64,000 bases of DNA from Turritopsis dohrnii. Taxonomy: Eukaryota; Cnidaria; Hydrozoa; Anthoathecata; Oceaniidae. Made by a program: the position numbers and the translations under genes. Below, one piece after another: positions 22,650 through 34,570 of this stretch. The stretch is from contig BQMF02000028.1 in NCBI GenBank assembly GCA_027922465.2, forward strand, positions 434,001-498,000, in the 5' to 3' direction. Position 1 is the first letter of the stretch; every line of letters begins with the position of its first letter. A model generated the notes under the pieces. The model saw only the letters and a list, made by a program, of their open reading frames with translations, searched no databases and was not told the origin of the DNA.

Positions 22650-25090
22650 GGATCTTTTGTGTTATGCTAATATCATTTTTCCATCAAGTGTTGTTGATTT
22701 AAAGTTTCCACCTGCGGTTATTTCCTCAATCACATTTGGCCCCTGATATCGTGTCCGAGGCGCATCACCTTTGTTTCTTCTCTTGTTCAATAAATACACT
22801 TTCTCATGGACATAGAACTCTTGGATTACACCTTTTTAATCCTATGGTCATAATAATCTTTTGCTTGTTCCTTGACTCGTTTAAGTTCTATAAAATCAGC
22901 ACGTTAAATATCAAATATAAAAGTTCTTTTATCTATATAAGTTTTCAGCAGTAATATTAGAGATCCAAACACACTAGTCAGAGTTACAAAGTATTTATTG
23001 TTTCATATTTAACATCATTTGCAACAAAAAGTATTCAGTTCCTGAAATTCACCAAATTAGTTGATGATTAGCAGCTGAGACAGTGACTTGTTACTATTGC
23101 TGACATGGCTCGGTACTAAGACAGAAAGTACTCTTTTGCATCACAGTTTGTTGAAGAGATCTGAAATTCTCAATTAGCCTGACTATTATTTTCTCAAAAA
23201 ATGTCTATGAATGTTGTTTTGCTTGTTTCTGATAACATGGTGCAATGATAGTTTGCAGCAATAATTCAAATGGTTCATTCTTTGTAAAGGTATAAAGAAA
23301 TCATATGCATACCTCAGCAACAGCCTTACATATCTCTTTGAAGCATTTTTTTCTTCTGATCGTCATTTCCTCGATTTCTTTTTCAGACGGAATGGTAATA
23401 TTTTCGCTTATCTGGAAATAGAGTTAATGAATGCGTCAAATATGGTATGATGAGAAAACGCTAAGTATGGTAATCGTTCTCGAAGCTAAAAATATTTTTC
23501 TCATGCCTCAATATGCATCGTATCTGTGTGTACTGGCTGCCTCCCACCAAACATGATTTCAAATGGAGAGAACTTAGTTGACCGTGACCTATCCGTTCGC
23601 ATGGTGTAAAGAACAACTTCTACAATCTCATCCCAATTTGACTGTTGTTCATCTACCAATTTTCTGAGCTTTCTGTAAAAGTTATTTCTTGAAATTATTT
23701 AATTCATCAGAAATAATGTTGTCTAAGCAGGGTTTGCATGAGCCTCCACGCTGGTTATATTGCCGCTATTGAAATAAACCGATGAACAAAACGATTTTAA
23801 GCAAGAGCTAATGGCACAAACACAATTGGAACGGAAATAGGTTTAACAATGGAATACAAGATTCAATTCAATTATGGACGCAATCTAATGTGATTCAAGG
23901 CCTGGTCTTCGCTATGGAATACAAATCTCTGTTGCTTGCATTATGATTTATTGTGAAATGGGATAGTCGGATCATCAGTGCTTTTTTAACAAAAGCATAG
24001 GTGAGGAGACTTTTACTTTCCAAATTAAGAACCATGGAAACGAAAACAGTATCAATAGCAACATAGCATACCAATGAATTCACATTTTTTACATCATCTG
24101 TAAATTTTACTCTTATGTAGAAAATATCTTTCCTGCACTTTTGGTCACATTTATGTTAAACGATTTCACATGAATTTTACTATTTTCATTATTTGTGATT
24201 TAACATTTCGACATGAGATCCACAAGCCAGCGATATCTGCTATCATTGCCATCGATCAGTCAAAACTTTTGGTCGTAGAGAAAATGAACATAAGAGACTA
24301 TAATAAATCCTTATGTAAGTGGTCACATCTATGTAATTTCCGATGTAAAGATTTTTCATAAGGCAGAGGGAATGAATGAACTTTTGGTCTTATGCACGAA
24401 AATTACATAAATAAAAATACAGCTCGAAGAAGTATTGAGAAAAAAATAAAAAGTGTCGAGAGAACGCCACGAAAAGAAGTTTTTTGCCTTTTCAAGTTCT
24501 TATTGGTGTTTTCATCTTGGCCATTTGTTTGCTGATGATAGACAGCTGTCTTTATGCGCTTTATCTGCAGTATTTTGCAAATTTCATCGTTTAACTGTAA
24601 AGGAAACGAAGTTGAATGTCATTTGATGTAAAACATATTTTAAAGGTTCCATTTTGGGATGAAACTACTACTTTGATACTATGTAGGTTTTGTTTTCAAA
24701 TTGCCTTATTTATAAATTGTTCGCCATTATACGATAGCAAACTCCGTGGAAACCCATACATAGCTATGAGTTTCACGACACATCTTGCCACAGTTGCTGC
24801 TTCCTTGTTTGGCACTGGCTAAGCGCAGGGCCATTTTGAAAATAGATCCATGAGGGTCAACATGTATTTATTGCCCCTCGGCGTTTCCATCAGCGGACCA
24901 ATAAAATCCATTCCGACGATCTCCCAAACATTCAACGTCTAAATCAATGGTTTTAGAATTAAAAATTAGTCTTTCAAATTAGCAGCTTAACTTTTTGTGC
25001 GGTGCTCTTTTAAATCATCTTATTCAAAAAAGGTAACGTTTACCTCTATAGACTTCAACTCCTCTTTCATAGGTTTGAGAAGAACCATTT
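22650..25090 (-). pseudogene. multi-exon GIN1/Ginger-like integrase gene
   Basis: A Gypsy-type integrase core is spread over at least six splice-supported exons. They are about 25090-25044 (VLLKPMKEELKSIE), 24938-24705 (VWEIVGMDFIGPL with the first Asp, then NKEAATVARCVVKL), 24594-24489 (KTAVYHQQTNGQDENTN with the catalytic Glu region), 23672-23507 (NWDEIVEVVLYTMRTDR ... FSPFEIMFGG), 23411-23313 and 22887-about 22650 (EKVYLLNKRR ... GPNVIEE). All joins from 25044 to 23411 keep the frame. Gypsy pol genes are normally intronless; introns of this kind fit Ginger transposons or GIN1-like domesticated genes (known families). Lesions: a TAG in exon 24938-24705 after FSKWPCA, loss of the Asp in LLSYNGEQF (family LISDQG), and frame breaks in the last exon. 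Confidence 0.7.
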
Positions 25091-25109
25091 TCAAGCTAAG
25101 TACCAGCGT

Positions 25110-25790
25110 ACCAGCCGAGGGAAATATTGAATCCTGTAATGGGCTCCCTTGATTATATTCAAATTCCCAATTCACAGTTTGCGTAACGTTAAACAGGCAT
25201 GGAAATTTGGCGGAAACGATTGTTATCGTTACTATCTACTCATTATGAGGCACATGCTCGCGCTCTCTGACACACCTAGAGCCTAGTTAAGATGCTCTAT
25301 TAATCACGCATGTGAAAACATGCTCAACCATTTATATGAACTAGAACATGCCCAACTTATTACATTAGTATTCATGCTCAATTGAAAATGAAGGATATCT
25401 TTGCATAATTTCTACCACCATCAACTTTCTTGAACCCAATTTTTTATTTTTCAAAACTTTCAGTAATATTAGAAAGTGTCATTTGATGTAGAATACACGA
25501 AATAAGGAGAAATTTGATAGAAAAAACACGTTTTTTTTTAGTAAAACATCCACCATATTGAAATTTTTATTTTCTGATCTTTTAACCATTTAAACAAAGC
25601 TCTTTGTAGGGTTTTTGTAATGTTGAAGTATTTTAGGAATGTTATATTGAGAGAAAATAGCGATTTTTCCATTTTTTTAAGCTGAAAAATCTGCCATTGT
25701 GATCTTTTCGCAACTGAAATTTTTTCAAATAGTGATGTTTTGTATTGCACTTATCATTTGAGAAACTTTTGTATAGTTTTTAGCTATATA
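25110..25790. other. no gene seen
   Basis: AT-rich interval between the integrase-like gene and the LINE 3' end. No recognisable coding sequence. Confidence 0.35.
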
Positions 25791-25795
25791 AATTA

Positions 25796-28620
25796 TTATT
25801 ATTATTATTATTATGTTATATATTTATACAGGTTGTACAGCTTCAGTAACAATATATACAAATATACAATATATACTGTTATCAATGCCGGACCTGTTGA
25901 AAATAAATAATGAAAAAAGAAAAGGAAGACTGGGAGCAAATAGACTGCAAAATAGGGATGTAATGTAGTCAGGATGGGATAGGATAGGTTAAAAACTAAT
26001 TACAAATAAAATATTTTTTGGTTTTATTTTTATATAAAATAAAAGATTTTTCGTCTCTAATGTTTTGGGGCAACTTGTTGTATATAATTGCCCCTTGGTA
26101 GAACACTGACTTGTGAAAAAATTCTGTACGTGCTCTTGGTAGGCGTATCGTATTCGCGTTACCACGTGTATTGATACCATGTTCAATTCGTTCATACTTC
26201 AGGTTTGGCAGATCATTTATTCCATGCAATGATTTGAATACGTCAACAGCCATCAGATGGTTTCGTTGAGCGATAACGTCCAGCCATAAGTCTGATTTTT
26301 TAGTTCCAACCAAGTATTTAGCACGATTTTGAAGAGATTGTAATTTGTTATTTTGTGTTGATGAAAGGCTGGAGTAGACAGGGTAACAGTAAGTAAACAT
26401 TGGCTTTATCATCGACTGATAAATCTGTTCAGCTGCTGATGGTGTGACGAAATGACGTATCTTAGACAGTAGATTTATTCTAGTCGAAATTCTTTTCCTG
26501 AGCTTCTCGAATTGCTGCAGTAAGTTGAGTTTACTGTCTAGGTGTACCCCAAGGTATTCGTAACAATCATATTCGTTGATGTCGACACCCCTGATGTTAA
26601 TGCTGCATGTGTAGTGTTTCAACTGCGGGGCTGTTCCATATTTTACAAATTCAGTTTTCCCTGCTTTTAGGGTAAGGGACAATTCGTTATTCCGAAACCA
26701 GTCAGCAACTCTGTCTGCATCAGCATTAAGTTTGTGTTCCATTACAATCGGATTTTCGTGGGCAAAGTAGAGTACTGTATCGTCAGCGTATAGGGTGATT
26801 TGGCATGTTTTCACAGAAAGGTGCAAGTCATTCACCAGGATCAGAAATAAAAGCGGACCCAAGATGGAACCCTGGGGAACTCCGCACGTGATTGCTTGTT
26901 TCTCAGATAACAAACCATCACTTTTGACTAATTGACTGCGGTTGAATAGATAGTCTGCCAGCCAATTTAGTTCGGTATTTCGTATGCCGTAGTAAGGAAG
27001 CTTTTGTATGATACAGGAATGACTGGCAGTGTCAAAAGCTTTGCGTAGATCCATATAGAGAGCGCCACTGCATTTTCCTATATTGGCGTTGGTTCTGATG
27101 AAGTCTGTGAAATTCGTGATGCACTGTTGTGTAGAGCGATTACGTCGAAAACTGTACTGATGTTGAGCCAATAGGTTATTTCTTTCCAAATACTCATAGA
27201 TTTGATTATAGGCTATTCGCTCGATAACTTTGGAGAGAATGTTCAGAACTGAGATCGGCCTGTGGTTGTCTAGGTCACTTTTAGCTCCAGATTTAAAGAT
27301 GGGCGTGATAATAGCCGTTTTTTCGGAAGTTGGAAACTGTCCGGTTTTTAAGCTGAGATTGATTAACATAACAGATAACGGTGCAGATATCTCTTCAGCT
27401 ATATCTTAAATGACTCTTGCTGGTAATTCGTCGATGCCGCTCGATTTTGATGATTTCAGTTGTTTAAGAACTTTCAGTACATCGCTTGGGTCTATATAAT
27501 GGAATTTAAATTTGCAATTTTGTTGGTTTAGTTTATGTAGATCTTTGTACTGATACTGTTTCCAGGTACTAAAGTACGGTATGTGCTTCTGGATGTTACT
27601 ACCAATGGTGGAAAAGAATTTGCAAAACGAGTTTACGATTATATTATTGTCGGTCACGGTTTTGTTGTTAATGGTAAATGTCTTGTTTACTTTAGAGTCC
27701 TCCTTAGTTGGGTAGCATTTTTTAATTTGCTTCCAAAAACATTTAGGGTAATGTGAGTGCTCACGAAACAAGGATCGAAAGTAATTTGCTTTGGCATGTC
27801 TAATCATGTTTGTTACACGATTTCTCATAATTTTGTAGTACGTCCAGTCATGTTCAGAATTAGTCCGTTTTGCTTTTCATAGGTGGTAATCCCTGTTGAT
27901 GATGTTCTGCTTAATATCTTTTGTGAACCATGGGCTTGGCTTGCCACGAATTTTTGTAGTGAGTAGTTGTTTAAATAAATCGTAAGCATGATTAAATGTG
28001 GTCATATAAAAACAATGCATCCACGGGGTTGCTCTCAAATCGTTTTAAGACTCTCCTTATCGTAGTTTGCATAGTCACAAACAGTTATTGTTCTTGGTTG
28101 ATAATTTTTAGAATTAACTTTTCTAATTACACCCACCAGGTTGTGATCGCTGAAGCTGTTTGAAAAGACAATCGACTTTATGATGTTCTGTGGGGAATTC
28201 GTTGCAATTATATCGATTAACGACTTACCAAGGCGAGTTGTTCGTGTAGCATCTTTTATCATTTGCATTACATTATATTGTTTTAGCGTTTCTTTAATGT
28301 TGTTACAATCTGGACGTTTGAGATAATCACAGTTAAGGTCTCCTGAGATGATCATTTCTTTGTTTTCTGTAGTTGCAGATGATATTGTGTCAGAAAAGTT
28401 ATGTGAGAAGTTTTTATCTGAATACAAGCTGCCTTCCGGGGGTCGATACAAAACGCATAATAAAAAAGATCTGGATTTTGGTACAAATACTTCAATCCAG
28501 ATACATTCCTCTAGGTTAGATTCTAGGTCATATTCATAGTCATTGTCTAATATAGCAACAAAATGGTGAAAATTACGTTTTTTCATAAAAAACCGCCATT
28601 TTGAATTTTCCTGCCGACCA
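25796..28620 (-). mobile_element. CR1/L2-type LINE, 5'-truncated
   Basis: A non-LTR retrotransposon on the minus strand. The 3' end is an (ATAATA)n tail (25796-25814 on the plus strand). Its 3' UTR and coding region follow upstream, and the endonuclease N-terminus is missing near 28600. It stops about 150 bp short of the neighbouring piggyBac. I assign the CR1/L2 group from the motif set (SDHNLVGVI, GVPQGSILGPLLFL, YADD) and the simple-repeat tail; the clade would need a tree. Confidence 0.8.
25996..28586 (-). pseudogene. LINE endonuclease-reverse transcriptase ORF2
   Basis: The product would nick target DNA (APE-type endonuclease) and copy the RNA into the nick. Endonuclease residues visible are SGDLNC near 28340 and SFSDHNLVGVI with the catalytic His near 28150; the N-terminal part with the metal-binding Asn/Glu is lost. 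After a frame change between 28035 and 27890 come the linker (KPSPWFTKDI, DWTYYKIMRNRV) and the reverse transcriptase: KTAIITPIFKSG, NHRPISVLNILSKV, RKAFDTASH (first Asp), GVPQGSILGPLLF and LYADDTVLYF (catalytic YADD, about 26800-26770). The thumb and C-terminal domain run to TAA at 25996. One in-frame TAA (27406-27408, after PARVI) is the only break in the reverse-transcriptase half. Confidence 0.85.
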
Positions 28621-28763
28621 TAGGAACTTGTTTGGAAAACTTTTTATTTGATAGTTTGGCAAAATTAAAAAGGGTCAAAATGCTAATTAAATCATCTTTC
28701 CAGTATCAAAATGACTGGAATTAACTTTATTTAAGTAAGACATGATATAATATATTTCCTTAA

Positions 28764-31700
28764 CCTTTTGGTTACCGACCATCGTGTAAGGTTGGCCCCC
28801 CAGTACCGACCATTTTTGGCAAAAATTGACAAAAATTTCAAACATGAATATCTCCAGATCTAGTAATGCAAATTTAAAAAGTAAGCCCATTTTGGAAACC
28901 TGGAACATTGGTCTTTACTTTAAAATTACGAAATCGACTTTATAGTACTTTGTCTATCTTAGGTCATAAGTCAAAACCACCTGGTTTTTTTTTTGCAAAA
29001 AACTTAAAGCACTTTTCTTATTGACTCGTTTGAAATACTGTCAAAAATTTTCAAAGCATCAAAATTGTATGAAATTTTTTTAAAATGCTACATAGTATAT
29101 GTCTTTACAAGAAAAAACAAGTTTTCCAGAATGAAAATCAATTATAAAGAAGTTTTCTTGATGATCAAGGAACATGAAAATTATGGATAACATTTTTACG
29201 AAAAAAAAATTTTTCAGCAAAAAAAGTTGTTTTCATGAATTTCAATGTCTTAGAAGCAACATTACTAACATTTATCAAATAAAAACTCCTTCTCATGATA
29301 CCTGAGTATTTAAATACACAATAAAATGACTTTACTTGATTTGGTCATTGGCTAAAACCACCTTTACGGTCATTTGATCACCAAGTTTGAATATCAAAGC
29401 ATTAACAATCCTCTCTCAAATACTAAACTATAGATATGCATGAACAAAAGATAAAGTAATGAAATCAGTAAAGAAATACTATAAAATGTTTCTGGTTGTA
29501 TTCATTCCTCAATGTCTGATTCATCTTCAGAGAGATCATATTGAAGTTTTGTATGATAGAGACGGAAACAAGGTTGTAAACATAACCCGACTCTGCAATC
29601 ACGACACCAGTACCGAGAATCCTTTCTCCTCTTCATAGCAGAACATCGAACACATTGTACCTGTGCATAGGTTTTCTTGCCAGTTCTAGGGTATTGCTCA
29701 GGGAAATGTTTCTCAATCAGTCTCAGTGGGTTTGCTCCTGAAGTTCTGGCACCATGTTGTTTAGGCCCAACACCAAACAAGTGATGCGTGATTATTTCCT
29801 CAGCTAATCGTTTTCGATAGTCTAAGTGGGTTAAAGAATTACCCTCATTCAGTTTTTGCCAAATGCAAAATGAATTGTAGATAGAAACATCAATGAAGAG
29901 CTCAGCTAGTTTCCGGTACCATTTGACGCCTTTACGTTGGCAGCTGTATGGGATCAATACACGCGATAAGGTATGGACACCGCCCATAGATTTGTTGTAA
30001 TCCAGGATAACATCTGGCTTCTCTATCATCTCATTGGTGCCCCTCTTCCTCTTCCCTGAAGCACGCATAGCACCTGTGTGCATTGTAGATAACATGGAGA
30101 CGATCTTAGTCTTTTTTGTTTTAGAATCATCATTCCAACGCATAACCATCATATCACCACTTGTTTTGCAAGTAGGTCCTTCATATTTCTCTGGCTTCCA
30201 CTCCCAGAAGTCTGCAGGAAGCCCAGCCTTTTTTCTAAGAGTGCCAAAGCAATCTGTTTTCAAATGCAGCAAGGCCTCTGCAAGCTCAGGAGAAGTATAA
30301 TAATTGTCCAAAGTAACCATATAACCGTGATTGATGTAATTCTGGACTAGTGATAAAACTACTCTTGACGGTGATTTATATTCCTCAAAAGTCTTAGCGT
30401 TGGGTAGAGCATGGTTGAATATGCCGTAGTTTGTGCCCTCACCAGTGTAAACAATAAATCGGAGTAAGTAGCCAGAAGAGCTCTCACAATTCATGAAAAT
30501 CTTGACTCCGTAGCGCTCACGCTTAGAGGGTATGTAAACACGAAATCGCAACCGACCTTTCCACAAAGAAAGATATTCATCCACACAGATATTTCTGTTG
30601 GGTTCAAAACCCACATTTCATCAAAGTCTACATCTTCCCAATTTCCAAACATTGAATCCTTTTTTTGCGCAACGCGTTCTTTGATCTCCGGTGTGTTCAT
30701 CACCACTTCAGCGTAAGTGTTGGTGTGATCTACTATGCCTTGGACAATTTCGTCAGTAAGGAACAGCTTTAGACAAGACAAGGGGCACGTTGGATCTTCT
30801 GGTAATATTTTTATTCCTGGAGCTCCATCAAACAGGAACTCTCGACGGTCCTTTCTTTGGTTATTGGTCCAATCGTATAACGGCAAATCTTTTGGTTTGA
30901 TCTTCCTGCCTGTTTTCTTCTTCTTTCTTGGAACTGCTTCTTGATCAGATTGTCCAGAATTTGAATTTGTTTTCTCTGGTTCTGTACTATCTTGTGTTGT
31001 GTTATTGTGTCGTCGTGTTGCTTTTACAGACCGACTACGACCATGACCACGTGAACTTTGGCGACCACGTGAACTTCTTTGCTGACATGCACTGCCACAA
31101 CCTCGTCCACGACCCCGTGGGTGTCGTCCCCTACCACACTTTGACAAAAATGACAAAGGTTCATCATCACTATCACTGCTATAGTCAGTGGGTGGCTTTG
31201 GAAGGGGGGAAGAAAGTTGAAATGAATCACATTTGTTGCTTGTGTCGGTTATATGCATATCAATGTCAACACCATCATCAGTGGCAGCTGTCATCGACGG
31301 CGACAAATAATGATTTTCATTATCAGCTTCCTCAATTTCCTCTTCATGACATGCTAAAGATTATAAAGATGTTAAAAGTAGTAGGAAGATCACTTCTCAT
31401 TTGGTTATGGCATGCAGACAGACAAACATACATGGAAATGTCTGTCTGCAACCATTGGGGCAGAACACCACACACTGTCGAGAGAGTCAAAATCCAATCC
31501 AATCAATCTCAAATCTAACAAAAAATTGTTAAACTTACATGAAGAGTCATCATCTGACTCAGAACTATCAAAATCTGAAGTCAAGTTGTCGATAAAATTC
31601 TTTATTTCATCATCATCGGTGAGTCTTCTTTGAGCACGTTTCATGCTTTCTTCTCTGGACGCCATTTATTTTCAACTGAAATTTGTTATTTCTCTATGTA

Positions 31701-31911
31701 CCCTTATTCATGAAAAAAACTTTCATGATAACCTCAATATGGGTGTATTTTCAAGAGACAACTTAGAGCAAGTCGCAAAAGCAAAAATAAGGGTGGTAGC
31801 TGCCATAAATCTTGCTGGAGACTTGCTCAAAGTAAGCAATATCAAAATCCGTAGATCTACGTGATCGGTATATTAGTGATCCGTAGATCTACGTGATTGG
31901 TAACCAAAAGG
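28764..31911 (-). mobile_element. piggyBac element
   Basis: TTAA at both ends (28760-28763 and 31912-31915) and a perfect 13-bp TIR, CCTTTTGGTTACC. Two copies of a palindromic block around GTAGATCTACGTGAT lie just inside the right end (about 31850-31897). The left end has TACCGACCAT repeated. Length 3.15 kb, near autonomous size, but the transposase is defective. Confidence 0.92.
29502..31665 (-). pseudogene. piggyBac transposase, active-site mutant with deletion
   Basis: Exon 1 starts MASREESMKRAQRRL (31665). A GT-AG intron (31354-31538) joins DDSS to SCHEEEIEEADN in frame. The N-terminal region is acidic, then Arg/Gly/Ser-rich (RGRGRGCGSACQQRSSRG). The frame reaches FDEMW near 30600. There it jumps to FEPNRNICVDEYLSLWKGRL, so roughly 100 residues are deleted and a frame shift is needed. 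The core continues with YGVKIFMNCESSSGY, VTLDNYYTSPELAEAL (second Asp) and KSMGGVHTLSRVL, where the family has GGVDxxD: the third Asp is His (codon CAT). The C-terminus has an intact cysteine-rich zinc domain (CVRCSAMKRR ... YWCRDCRVGLC ... CFRLYH). The protein would bind DNA at best. Confidence 0.85.
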
Positions 31912-32108
31912 TTAAGAAAGCCTTATAAATTCGAATTTTCTTGAAATGTAGGTGAATAATGACCCCCACTTAACTCAAAAACCCTATCGATTCTGCTGGT
32001 GGGGTTTTAATCCTGTAAAATATTGGTATCAAACTAGATACTTTCCAGCCTTACACTAATTTGTTCCCACTTTGGCTTATTTTGAGGTCTGAACTGCCAC
32101 ACTTTATT

Positions 32109-33525
32109 CTATCGGAGATTACAGATGAGTAACTGGGTGCCGTTGCATAAACCAGCCTTCAGCGATAAATTCCGCAACAGCATCACTATACTGTTGACTT
32201 TCAAGTTCAACCGGTGTGGAGGCATTCCAGAAGGAGTAAGTGAATTGATGAACTCCATCGGATACAGCTCCATCTCTTCTTGCTCATCAGAAACAACAGA
32301 ATCTACACTAAAGTATGGGACCATTTCACCAGGCATTCCCTGAAGAATACGTTCATTAATCACTAATACCTCATCAGCAGTCGGTGTCAGAATTACACGA
32401 CTCTACATATCCTCTCCTTCAGCATCATAAAAATAGAATGGACGATATCATTATTTCCATGCAAAACACATTCATGTGGAATGTCAATGGAGTCTTTAAA
32501 CGGACCATCCACTTTTTTCGGTATGGCTCCATTGCCTAATTCAAGTAGGAATTCCGCAAATCCTTTTTGCCCAGCTGCAACACTCATGTTGACATTTAGA
32601 ATTGCATTATTGCACTATTGGTCACAAGACTGAGCTCTTGACACACGCTTCCTCTTTCTGAGCTGGTCTGCCTCTTCTCACAACTGGAAGAGTCTGTCTA
32701 AAATCACCACCTAAAAGAACAACCTTTCCAGCAAAAGGCACATCACTATTTCAGATGTCTGTGAACATTCTATCAATAGCCTCAAGTGCATGCTTAGGAA
32801 TCATACTTGCCTCATCAAATATTAAAATATGCTGGTTACGTAAGAAATCAGCATGCCTACTATAGGGCTTGACATTGCGCGTTGAATTGTCCAATACAGG
32901 AACTGGTAATGGACTGTGTTACCATTTGGTAACAGTGTTGCTGCAATTCCAGTCCATGCACATGTACTTACTGATAGGTTTCTTCCATTAACCTTGCGAA
33001 TGATGTAATTGTATGTGAAAGTTTTACCTGTTCCACCGGGTCCATCAAGGAAGAAAATTTTAGCACTGTTATTGCTGTTTGTTACCACTGCATCTAGGAT
33101 AGCATCTAGGACTGCTTGGGCAACAGCAAGCTTGGTCAGCATTCAATGTGTTCCTCATGTTGATGGCTTCTTCCCTCATTTCATCAGTGTCTGATAAATC
33201 CTCAGCAATAGCTTGTTCAGCAGCAGGTGAATTAAAGTCAGTAACAACCCTACCAAATTACTGCTGGACAACCATGTGAGCACGGAACCTTTCCCTCAAA
33301 TCAGCTGGATTGCTTGGCTCTCCATGGATCAGAATGAAGGAAAACGCTTTGCGACGTTGCTGATACGGCAAGTTCTTCCATGGTTCGTATCCACAAAATA
33401 TGATCATCCAATAGTCAAAGTGCAATACACAGTTCCCTAAAAGATCTATATAAAATCTCATTAACAGTTCTGAGGTATTCAAAGGAAGTCACAACAGGAA
33501 CATGTAACAACAGCTCACATGTTGA
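32109..33525 (-). pseudogene. Helitron fragment, Pif1-type helicase region
   Basis: Minus-strand pieces in order: FILIHGEPSNPADLRERFR (about 33250-33330), LDGPGGTGKTFTYNYI (Walker A, about 33015-33060), CAWTGIAATLLPNG (about 32920-32960), IFDEASMIPKHALEAIDRMF (Walker B, about 32760-32820), VVLLGGDFRQTLPVVRRG (about 32670-32725), then GMPPHRLNLKVNSIVMLLRNL and CNGTQLL near the C-terminus (32109-32240). This is the SF1 helicase domain that animal Helitrons carry after the Rep domain. Several frameshifts and stops are present. It complements, but need not belong to, the N-terminal Helitron piece at 10.7-15.8 kb. The 3' hairpin/CTRR end was not identified. Confidence 0.8.
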
Positions 33526-33529
33526 ATGA

Positions 33530-34570
33530 TGACCCCATAATTTTGGTTCGTTTCGTTGATTCAGGATGTCAAACGGTGGATTTCAGTTATTTTCTTGCAT
33601 TTTCACTCCACATGTTTTGAAGTTTTGACCGCACTTTCAATTAGTTGTTGATTGTTCATCACTTCTTTTTCTATGAAGATTCTTTTATTTTTCTTATTTG
33701 ATTCTGGAAAAAAGCTTCTCTACCAATTCTTTCATTTTAAACATGACTTTTCTTCGCTGCTTTTAAGCATTGATCACCTTTACACCTTTAAACTTTGAAT
33801 TTAATTAGAAACTTCAACTTGGTATATATCAGAGCGACACTTTTGCATCCTACATCTTTGGAAACCATTGCAGAGAAATAATAATATGCTTTTATTAGTT
33901 CCACTGCTACTAAAACTTTGAGCATTTTTATGATTTACATACAGTTTACGGGACAGGATTCAAACAGTATAAAAATAACATATTACGTATTTAATTTTCC
34001 ATATATGGAAAGTGCATCATGATGGCGCACGTAATCCAAAGTTCATTTCCAAATTAACAGGTTAGATGATTCTTCTAATGTGTGGATGATTTCGTTTTTA
34101 AGTATTATTTAAATCCGATTAAAGAATCCATGACAATTTAATGATGGCATTTGCTATAAGAAGATATGAAGAAGCAGAAGACATTTATGATGGTGCATCA
34201 CAAGAGGTACAGTCATATTATTGTGAGGAAAAGAAATGTCCCATTCATTCATTATAGCTTTTCTTTTTTGATTTATGAACTAAGCTATACTGCTTTCTAT
34301 ATGCTGACATATGATGAAACAATATAGATAGACTTTCTTATTCATCGTGTGTAGAGGAAAGGATAGTGTCACTAACTCAAATTTATGACAGATTGGTTAT
34401 TTACAGTACAAGTAACAGTCAGCTATTTATCATATAGAAAACATTAAATTCAGTGTACGTATGTGTTACGTATAGTAGAAAAACAAAAGAACACATTTAT
34501 ATTCACAATATTTTAACCTTTACAGTGTCTTTATCAAGTGTTTATTATGTGTTTATATGTTTATCATATG
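33530..34570. other. no gene seen
   Basis: About 1 kb between the helicase fragment and the long inverted-repeat element. Only a 19-codon open stretch with a possible splice donor near 34142-34205 stands out, and it is too short to call. Confidence 0.35.

Noticed and set aside
30928..31518. 196-codon His-rich ORF on the plus strand
   Set aside because: Antisense of the Arg/Gly-rich piggyBac N-terminus; the His runs come from reading GTG/CAC repeats in reverse.
10707..33525. One single Helitron split between 10.7-15.8 kb and 32.1-33.5 kb
   Set aside because: The parts are complementary and in the same orientation, but about 16 kb of unrelated elements, themselves complete with own ends, lie between. 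No junction evidence links the two.
34142..34205. Short first exon of a host gene (MMAFAIRRYEEAEDIY... with a GT after it)
   Set aside because: Only about 19 codons, no partner exon and no upstream signal. It is within chance expectation in this AT-rich DNA.
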